Below are positions 5,868-11,415 of a stretch of 11,415 nt of DNA, one piece after another. Each line of letters starts with the position of its first letter. The first letter of the stretch is position 1. The notes under the pieces are model-generated. The model worked only from the letters and a program-made list of their open reading frames with translations. It was not told where the DNA came from and did no database searches. The stretch is from the NCBI GenBank assembly GCA_903868035.1, contig CAIPTQ010000204.1, forward strand, positions 1-11,415. The letters are read 5' to 3'. The stretch comes from an uncultured Phycisphaerales bacterium. Lineage in GTDB: Bacteria > Planctomycetota > Phycisphaerae > WQYP01. Position numbers and translations under genes: made by a program.

Positions 5868-8513
5868 TCAGATCCATCGCCGTTTGAGCAGCCACCACTT
5901 CACGCTTTGCGTCAGCACGATGTAGCACAGCAGCGTCAGCATGATCAGCGGCCAGTACAGGGGCGGCAGGGCCGTGAAGCCCAGCGGCCCGGCCAGCGGC
6001 GAGTAGGGCAGGGCGATGCCGACGATCATGATGGCGATGGAGGTCACCGCCAGCGGGAGGCTGGCGCGGCTTTGGAGGAGCGGGATGCGGTTGGTGCGGA
6101 TGATGTGGATGATGATGGTTTGCGTCAGCAGCGATTCGACAAACCAGCCGGTCTGGAAGAGCGCGGCGTTGGCGGGATCCCAGCAGTTGAATACGAACAG
6201 CATCAGCAGATACGTCGTGTAATCGAAGATCGAACTGCACGGCCCGATGAAGAGAATGAAGCGCGTGATTTCATTCATCGACCACGGCCGCGGCTTGGCG
6301 ATCTGCTCCTCATCAACATGGTCGGTGGGGATCGGCACCTGCGAGAAATCGTACAGCAGGTTGTTGGTGAGGATTTGGATCGGGGCCATCGGCAGGAACG
6401 GCACGAAGATCGACGCGCCCAAAACGCTGAACATGTTGCCAAAGTTGGACGAGGCCCCCATGCGCACGTACTTCAGGATGTTCGCGAACACCTTGCGCCC
6501 CTCCAGCACGCCCTCCTCCAGCACCAGCAGGTTCTTCTCCAGCAAAATCGCGTCGGCCGATTCCTTGGCGATGTCCACCGCCGTATCCACCGATATGCCC
6601 ACGTCCGCCGCACGCAGCGCCGGCGCATCATTGATGCCGTCGCCCATGAACCCCACGACATGGTTCTTGGCCTGCAAAGCGTGGATGATGCGCTGCTTGT
6701 GCCCCGGCGACATGCGGGCGAACACGGTGGTGATTTCGGCCGCGTCGGCAAGCTGGGCGTCCGTCATCGGCTCCACCTGCGAGCCTAACAGCATGTGCTC
6801 GGTGGCGATGCCCACCTGCGAGCATATCTTGCGGGTGACCAGCTCGTTGTCCCCCGTGATGACCTTCACGGCCACGCCGTTCTTGTTGAGGGCGGCAATG
6901 GCCTGGGCGGCGGTGTCCTTCGGCGGATCGAGAAAGGCGATGTAGCCTTTGAGCACCAGTTCGTGCTCGTCCTCCTTGGCGTAGGCGGCCTTGGGGTCCA
7001 CATCCTTGTAGGCGATGGCCAAAACGCGGAAGCCGTCGGCGGACAGATTCTGGTATTCCTCACGCAGGTCGTCGATGAGGATTTGGTCCATGGGCAGGAG
7101 CTCGCCGTTGAGCTCGAAGCGCGTGCAGCGCTCGAAAATGGCTTCCGGCGCGCCCTTGGTGATGAGGCGCTGCTTGCCGTCGGGCATTTTGACCACGACC
7201 GACATCATGCGCCGGACGAAGTCGAAGGGTATTTCATCCACTTTGGCGTGGGCGGCGACATCGACCGTGTGCTTATGATCCTTGTTGTCCAGAACGGCGC
7301 GGTCCAGGACGTTTTTCAGGCCGGTCTGGAAGTGGCTGTTCAGGTACGCCAGGTCCAGGACGCTGTCGTCTTCCTCCTGTACGACGTCGCAGTGCTTTTC
7401 GAGGATGACCTTGTCCATGGTCAGCGTGCCGGTCTTGTCGGTGCAGAGCACGTCCATGGCCCCGAGGTTCTGGATCGAATTGAGGCGCTTGACGATGACC
7501 TTCTTGCGGGACATCGCCAGGGCGCCCTTGGAGAGGCACACCGACACAATCATGGGCAGCATTTCGGGGGTGAGACCTACGGCGACGGCCATGCCGAAGA
7601 GGAAGGCGTCCTTCCAGTTGTGCTTGGTGATGCCATTGATGAGGAAGACGAGCGGGACCATGACGATCATGAATTTGATCATGAGCCAGGTGAAGCGTTT
7701 GACCCCCTTGTCGAAGGAGGTTTGGGTTTGGGTGCCGACAATGGCGTCGGCCATGGAACCGAGGTAGGTGTCAAAGCCGGTGGCGATGACGACGGCGGTG
7801 GCGCTGCCGGACTCGACGGAGGTGCCCAGGAAACAGACGTTGCGGAGTTCGACGGCGGGCTTGGAGGCGTCGGATTCGGGCTGGTCGAATTTTTCCACCG
7901 GGAAGGATTCGCCCGTCAGCGCGCCCTGGATGATGAATAGATCCTTGGCGGAGATCAGGCGCACATCGCCGGGGATCATGTCGCCGGCGGCGAGTCTGAC
8001 GATGTCTCCGGGGACGATCTGGGCGACGGGGATTTCGCGGGGCTCTCCCGCTCTCCCCTCCCCGCTGCGCAGGACGGTGGCGGTGACGGAGATCATGGCC
8101 TTGAGGCGCGCGGCGGCGGTGTCGGCACGGGCCTCCTGGACGAAGCGGAGGATGACGCCCAGGGCGACCATGATGAGAATCACGGTGCCGGCGCGGAAGT
8201 CGCTGGTGAGGAAGGAAACCGTCGCGAGAATGGCCAATAGGATGACCAGGGGGTTGGCCAGGGCATGGCCGAAAAGGCGCAGGCGCGGGTGGCGCAGTTC
8301 ATGGCCGACGATGTTGGGGCCGTACTGCTCGAGGCGCTGGGCGGCGGTTTCCTCGGAAAGCCCTTCGGCGGCGGTGTTCATCCGGGCATAAACGGCGGCC
8401 GCGTCTTCCTTGCACGCCTCCACCAGCAGCGGCGAGACGCGCATCTGCGTGACGGGTTTGCGCAGGGCGGCCAGCAGCGCCTTGGGGAAGATGGTGGGGA
8501 TGCGGAGGGGCAT
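5868..8513 (-). CDS. mgtA: Mg2+-transporting P-type ATPase (P3B, MgtA-like)
   Basis: This inner-membrane pump imports Mg2+ at the cost of ATP. The ATG at 8513 is chosen because AAGGA lies 8 nt upstream. It gives 881 aa, near the roughly 900 of E. coli MgtA, whereas the longer TTG-started frame lacks such a site. Visible features in order are an N-terminal cation-ATPase region, a first transmembrane pair (about 70-115), the actuator motif TGES (200-203), TPEMLP in membrane segment 4, DKTGTLT with phosphorylated Asp359, GDGINDAP (624-631), and a six-helix C-terminal membrane region. MgtA-specific stretches AIQ/SIQNLGAMDVLCTDKTG-like and NNLLYDFSQ separate it from Ca2+ pumps. All catalytic residues are present. 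It lies 102 nt downstream of the pectinesterase gene on the same strand. TATGAT at 8555-8550 is a possible -10 box for its own promoter, but no good -35 is seen. No Mg2+ riboswitch is recognisable in this short gap. Confidence 0.95.
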   Translation of the reverse strand: MPLRIPTIFPKALLAALRKPVTQMRVSPLLVEACKEDAAAVYARMNTAAEGLSEETAAQRLEQYGPNIVGHELRHPRLRLFGHALANPLVILLAILATVSFLTSDFRAGTVILIMVALGVILRFVQEARADTAAARLKAMISVTATVLRSGEGRAGEPREIPVAQIVPGDIVRLAAGDMIPGDVRLISAKDLFIIQGALTGESFPVEKFDQPESDASKPAVELRNVCFLGTSVESGSATAVVIATGFDTYLGSMADAIVGTQTQTSFDKGVKRFTWLMIKFMIVMVPLVFLINGITKHNWKDAFLFGMAVAVGLTPEMLPMIVSVCLSKGALAMSRKKVIVKRLNSIQNLGAMDVLCTDKTGTLTMDKVILEKHCDVVQEEDDSVLDLAYLNSHFQTGLKNVLDRAVLDNKDHKHTVDVAAHAKVDEIPFDFVRRMMSVVVKMPDGKQRLITKGAPEAIFERCTRFELNGELLPMDQILIDDLREEYQNLSADGFRVLAIAYKDVDPKAAYAKEDEHELVLKGYIAFLDPPKDTAAQAIAALNKNGVAVKVITGDNELVTRKICSQVGIATEHMLLGSQVEPMTDAQLADAAEITTVFARMSPGHKQRIIHALQAKNHVVGFMGDGINDAPALRAADVGISVDTAVDIAKESADAILLEKNLLVLEEGVLEGRKVFANILKYVRMGASSNFGNMFSVLGASIFVPFLPMAPIQILTNNLLYDFSQVPIPTDHVDEEQIAKPRPWSMNEITRFILFIGPCSSIFDYTTYLLMLFVFNCWDPANAALFQTGWFVESLLTQTIIIHIIRTNRIPLLQSRASLPLAVTSIAIMIVGIALPYSPLAGPLGFTALPPLYWPLIMLTLLCYIVLTQSVKWWLLKRRWI

Positions 8514-8615
8514 GACGCGCGTCCTTGAGCGGGGATGACTCTCGCGGGGATCATACCGGGAGCGATGCGCGGGGGGAATCAAATTGTATTCATGCGCTCG
8601 GCGGTGCGACCCTGG

Positions 8616-10376
8616 CTATGGCCCCGCCGGTCCGGTGGCCACCGTCAGGCGCGCCGCCGCACTGGTGACACTGCCGGCAGAGTTGCTCACGATGATGGTG
8701 TAGACGCCGGCGTCAGTCGGGGAGAATTTTTCCAGGCGCAGGAAAGGGCTGATGGCGCCTGCGATGTTCGTGCCGTTCTTTTGCCATTGGTAAGTGGGGG
8801 CGGGGATGGCGACGGCTTGGACATCCAGGGTGTGGGCGCTGCCGGGTCTGGCCGTGGCATCGGCGGGCGCGCAGGCGATGAGTGGGGCGAGGATGGGAGT
8901 CCAGGGCGCGGGGGCGGTGGCGGGATTCAGGACGAATTTGGGATTGCTGTAGTTGGCGATGATGTCCTTGTCGGCGGCGTCGGTGAGTTGTTTGGAACTG
9001 GGGAGGCGGCGCGCGACATCGACGGGTTTGCCTTCCTGGTCGCGGGAATTGTACTCCCAGAAGTGGACGTTGGAGGCGTCTCCCCCGGTGGGGGCGCGCC
9101 AGGCGGCGGGGCTAACGACGGCGGTCATCATGGTGTTGAGCAAAATGGTTTCGCTGGTGGGGAAGCGGTTGGCTTCGATGCGGGCGAGGAAGGCGCCGGT
9201 GACGTCGGGGGCGCCGTAAAAGGTGCAGTCCTTGAAGATGAAACCGTGGTTGGTGTTGGGGGAAGCGGGGGTGGGCGGAGGGCAGCGGACGGTCGTGAAA
9301 ATGGCCCCGTTGGTGACGGCTCGGGCGCGGACGCTCTGAAAGAAACACGGGCCGGTGCCCCACATGAAGTCCACATCGCCTTCTATATAGGATTCACTGA
9401 TATAGGTCTGCCCGTTGAATTGAACGGTATCCTGATAACTTAGCAAATCCAGGTTGGTGAGCAGAACGTGGCCGGAGTCCGGGCTGACGTTGAGGATGAT
9501 CGTTTCCGCCTGGCTGCCGCCCTTGGGTGTGGTGTTGTGAATCGTGAGGTTGGCGAGCGTAAGGTCGCTGACCCGATGGGCGAGAAACACCCCGCGGCGG
9601 TACACGGGGCCGGTCTTGGGATCGACCGTGCCCGGATGCGGGGCGCCGATCGCGAACGGATTGCCGCCGGCGTTGGGGTTGAAACGGTCGTTGTTGGCAT
9701 AGGCAATGATGGTGTTCTTGCGGTCTTCGCCCAGAAAAGTCAGATGGTCGCGGCCCATGAGGCAGAGGATTTCCTGGTACGTGCCGCTGTGGATGAAGAT
9801 CAGGCGCGGAACCTTGTTGCCTTCGGGGATAAAGTCAATGGCCGCCTGAATGGTGGCGAAATCCCCGCTCCCATCCGCGGCCACGACCAGGCGGGGGGCG
9901 GCGGCGGCGGGCGGCGCGGCTTGGGTGGAGAATTGCCAGGCTTTGCTGTCGGCAAGGTCCGTGCCTTGCCAGCCCAGGCCGGTGAAGGCGGTGGGGGGAA
10001 CCTTCACATAGTAGGTTTTGCCGTAGGTGAGGGCATGGGGCGGAAGATAGATGGTGGCGTCGATATTTGTCAGGAGGACGGTACGGACGACGTAGTTGGG
10101 CAGGCCGCCGATGGCTTGGGTGCGGGTGGGTTGGGCCAGGTCGATGGTGGCGGCGACGGAGTTGTCGGCGGCATCGCAGATTTCTATTTTGCCGGTGCCC
10201 AGGGCGAGGGTGGGGGTGGAGATGGCGATTCTGAGGGGGGTGTCCGGGGGGACGTTATTCGCGTTGAACGGCGGGAAGAACGCGGGCGGTTCGGCCAGTG
10301 CCGTGGACGTGACGGCGACGAGCGCAAGGGCCAATATCATCGATAAGCGACGACTGACAGGATAAGCATCGAGCAT
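8616..10376 (-). CDS. Secreted pectinesterase (CE8) with N-terminal Ig-like and C-terminal Ig domains
   Basis: It should de-esterify methylated pectin outside the cytoplasm. The ATG at 10376 has AAGGG 8 nt upstream and is followed by a signal peptide (about 1-28, cleavage ALA-E). Residues about 30-150 resemble a bacterial Ig-like (SbsA/Big_5-type) domain. The CE8 beta-helix runs from about 160 (LVVAADGSGDFATIQAAID) to about 490. It has Gln289 in GGSQAET, YQDT with Gln315 and acid/base Asp316, and VDF with nucleophile Asp336. Arg399 lies in FLARIE where most family members have LGRPW. So the Arg is kept but the neighbouring Pro-Trp is lost. Residues about 500-583 form an Ig-like domain (YQWQKNGTNI...DAGVYTIIVSNSAG), a module common in secreted verrucomicrobial proteins. 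A promoter candidate lies at 10482-10454. The family is secure; substrate preference is inferred. Confidence 0.93.
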   Translation of the reverse strand: MLDAYPVSRRLSMILALALVAVTSTALAEPPAFFPPFNANNVPPDTPLRIAISTPTLALGTGKIEICDAADNSVAATIDLAQPTRTQAIGGLPNYVVRTVLLTNIDATIYLPPHALTYGKTYYVKVPPTAFTGLGWQGTDLADSKAWQFSTQAAPPAAAAPRLVVAADGSGDFATIQAAIDFIPEGNKVPRLIFIHSGTYQEILCLMGRDHLTFLGEDRKNTIIAYANNDRFNPNAGGNPFAIGAPHPGTVDPKTGPVYRRGVFLAHRVSDLTLANLTIHNTTPKGGSQAETIILNVSPDSGHVLLTNLDLLSYQDTVQFNGQTYISESYIEGDVDFMWGTGPCFFQSVRARAVTNGAIFTTVRCPPPTPASPNTNHGFIFKDCTFYGAPDVTGAFLARIEANRFPTSETILLNTMMTAVVSPAAWRAPTGGDASNVHFWEYNSRDQEGKPVDVARRLPSSKQLTDAADKDIIANYSNPKFVLNPATAPAPWTPILAPLIACAPADATARPGSAHTLDVQAVAIPAPTYQWQKNGTNIAGAISPFLRLEKFSPTDAGVYTIIVSNSAGSVTSAAARLTVATGPAGP

Positions 10377-10448
10377 GGTCGGCACCCTTGTCCGGCGCAA
10401 CTACTGGGCGAATACGTGTACGACGCGCCTTCATCGTTGCTCCGGCAC

Positions 10449-10477
10449 TTGCCACAATAGCAAAAATCGGCTGAAAT
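10449..10477 (+). promoter_or_regulatory. Candidate sigma70-type promoter for the 10540 gene
   Basis: TTGCCA (10449-10454) and TGAAAT (10472-10477) are separated by 17 nt. They match the TTGACA and TATAAT consensus at 5/6 and 4/6 positions. Transcription would start near 10484, giving a leader of about 55 nt. The region is AT-richer than its surroundings. This is pattern matching only. Confidence 0.3.
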
Positions 10478-10482
10478 GTCAG
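10454..10482 (-). promoter_or_regulatory. Candidate sigma70-type promoter for the pectinesterase
   Basis: On the minus strand CTGACA (10482-10477) and TATTGT (10459-10454) are 17 nt apart, matching the consensus at 5/6 and 4/6. Transcription would start near 10447, giving a leader of about 70 nt before the ATG at 10376. It occupies almost the same bases as the plus-strand candidate, so the two promoters would be face-to-face and mutually exclusive. Confidence 0.35.
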
Positions 10483-10500
10483 TTCGGGCGCACGCCCAAC
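10482..10500 (+). promoter_or_regulatory. Small imperfect hairpin in the leader of the 10540 gene
   Basis: GTT 10482-10484 and GGGCG 10486-10490 pair with CGCCC 10493-10497 and AAC 10498-10500, leaving one bulged C and a 2-nt loop. It sits at the predicted mRNA start, 28 nt before the ribosome binding site, and overlaps the minus-strand -35 candidate. An operator or a 5' stabilising hairpin are possible. Confidence 0.25.
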
Positions 10501-10539
10501 AGCCGTTCATATCGCGCCCTGGTCCATAAGGAGACACGC

Positions 10540-11415
10540 ATGTTCCACAACCGTCACCGCGTATTCATGTCCCTGGCCCTGGCCGCCACCTTCTGCGCGG
10601 CGGCGCGCGCCGCCGATGCGCCCGCAGCGCCGCGGAAACTCCAGTTTGAGGGCGTGCTGGCCAATCAGCGTTTTTCCATCGCCGACCTCAACCTGCCGGC
10701 CGACTGGTCCGGCTATACCCATCTGGTCATGGAGCTGAAGGCCTCTACGCCGCAACGTTTTGGGCTCTGGATTCACACCGCCGACGGCGTCCGGCGCATC
10801 GAGATTCAGCCCCTGGGGCAGGGGGCCTGGCTGCGGGCCTCCGTGCCGCTGGAGTTTTTGACCGGTTCGGTGATGGGCAACGACCTGGCGGCCGCCACGA
10901 ACCGGCGGACGAATTCCTTCTGGATGTCGGTCTGGGGTCCGTGGGGGCAACTCAAGACGGTGGAGGCCGTGGAATTCCAGATGGAGTATCCCATCAATCA
11001 CCCGACCGTCGAATTGCGGAACCTGCACCTGGCCAAGGCCGATGAGGGGTCCGTGTTTCTGGATACCGGGCCTAACGGCGGGGCGCTGACGGATCAGTGG
11101 GGCCAGTGGGCTTTGGGCGACTGGCCGCGCAAGATTCGCAGCGCCGACCAGTTGGCCGCGGAACTTGCCGACGAGGCCAAAAATTTCAAGACCCCGGCGG
11201 ATTTCGGTTACGGCAAGTATTATGGCTACGCCAACACCACCGCCAAGGCCACTGGTTTCTTCCACGTCGAACAACAGAACGGCAAATGGTGGTTCGTCGA
11301 TCCCGAGGGGCACCTGTTCCTGTCGACCGGCATCAACGGCACGCCCGGTGCGGGTGGCGGGCGCGGGGGTGCGGGCGCACGGGGTGGACGCGGCGGCGCT
11401 CCGGCGACCGGCCCG
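10540..11415 (+). CDS. Secreted glycoside-hydrolase-like protein (agarase/GH-A-like), 3' end outside window
   Basis: The frame is open to the window edge (292 codons seen, no stop), so this gene is partial. AAGGAG at 10528-10533 lies 6 nt before the ATG. A signal peptide spans about 1-24 (cleavage ARA-A). Residues about 35-170 look like a beta-sandwich, carbohydrate-binding-like domain with several Trp. DQWGQW (185-190), GDWPRKI, and ATGFFHVEQQNGKWWFVDPEG followed by HLFLSTGIN (up to about 266) resemble the linker and first barrel strand of agarase-like (for example GH50-type) clan GH-A enzymes. Directly afterwards, residues about 267-288 are almost only Gly, Arg, Ala and Pro, an unusual insert inside the expected catalytic domain. 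The catalytic acids lie beyond the window. The gene is divergent from the pectinesterase, with 163 bp between the starts, suggesting shared control. The family assignment is tentative; secretion and hydrolase-like character are better supported. Confidence 0.7.
   Translation, partial: MFHNRHRVFMSLALAATFCAAARAADAPAAPRKLQFEGVLANQRFSIADLNLPADWSGYTHLVMELKASTPQRFGLWIHTADGVRRIEIQPLGQGAWLRASVPLEFLTGSVMGNDLAAATNRRTNSFWMSVWGPWGQLKTVEAVEFQMEYPINHPTVELRNLHLAKADEGSVFLDTGPNGGALTDQWGQWALGDWPRKIRSADQLAAELADEAKNFKTPADFGYGKYYGYANTTAKATGFFHVEQQNGKWWFVDPEGHLFLSTGINGTPGAGGGRGGAGARGGRGGAPATGP

Noticed and set aside
6795..7940. Plus-strand frame of 381 codons opposite mgtA
   Set aside because: Asp/Gly/Val-rich repetitive translation is typical of the antisense of a GC-rich gene, and mgtA itself is certain.
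8035..8075. G-rich (minus strand) stretch in mgtA as a repeat insertion
   Set aside because: The loop RSGEGRAGEPREI matches the length of the corresponding variable loop in E. coli MgtA, so no insertion is needed to explain it.
8514..8582. TTG-started N-terminal extension of MgtA
   Set aside because: The extension is Arg/Pro-rich with no ribosome site. The ATG at 8513 has AAGGA at good spacing and gives the usual length.
8535..9443. Plus-strand Gly-rich frame opposite the pectinesterase
   Set aside because: It is an antisense shadow with low-complexity Gly and no recognisable motif.
10507..11313. Minus-strand frame opposite the hydrolase-like gene
   Set aside because: The plus-strand gene has a ribosome site, signal peptide and conserved WWFVDPEGH motif. 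The antisense frame has none of these.
1..11415. CRISPR array, tRNA, rRNA or insertion sequence
   Set aside because: No regularly spaced direct repeats, cloverleaf, conserved rRNA segment or transposase-like frame was seen.

Overview
The window looks like chromosomal DNA from a GC-rich, Gram-negative, polysaccharide-degrading bacterium. The PVC superphylum is most likely, Verrucomicrobia-like or a relative. This rests on several points: secreted carbohydrate esterases with Ig-like domains, a kdsB-pyrG pair (also linked in chlamydiae), a CMP-Kdo synthetase that implies an LPS-bearing outer membrane, and short dispersed repeats between genes. No RNA gene, CRISPR array, transposase or phage gene was seen. 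The lineage is an inference, because no search could be run.

Layout, left to right. Positions 1-323 hold no credible gene, but an AT-rich stretch is followed by a 10-bp inverted repeat. Next come a secreted or periplasmic protein of unknown function (324-1613, +), a secreted GDSL/SGNH esterase resembling rhamnogalacturonan acetylesterases (1750-3027, +), kdsB (3144-3932, +, GTG start) and a divergent CTP synthase pyrG (3981-5825, +). A Mg2+-transporting P-type ATPase mgtA (5868-8513, -) converges on pyrG. Upstream of mgtA on the same strand is a secreted three-domain pectinesterase (8616-10376, -). A 163-bp divergent intergenic region separates this from a secreted glycoside-hydrolase-like protein (10540 to the window edge, +), which is cut off by the end of the sequence.

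Two themes appear. One is pectin and plant or algal polysaccharide use: the CE12-like esterase, the CE8 pectinesterase and the truncated glycoside hydrolase all carry signal peptides and would act outside the cytoplasm. The other is housekeeping: PyrG makes CTP, which KdsB uses to activate Kdo for lipid A/LPS assembly, and MgtA imports Mg2+.

The observations most worth following are these. PyrG has a cysteine where the glutaminase catalytic triad normally has glutamate (HPE to HPC), plus altered UTP-side motifs. The truncated hydrolase has a Gly/Arg-rich low-complexity insert just after its conserved WWFVDPEGHLF strand. Similar G-rich segments form the 3' ends of two unrelated genes. Several intergenic repeats have competing stem arms, and one period-10 repeat supplies the last codons of kdsB. 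I did not find a clear new multi-gene system.
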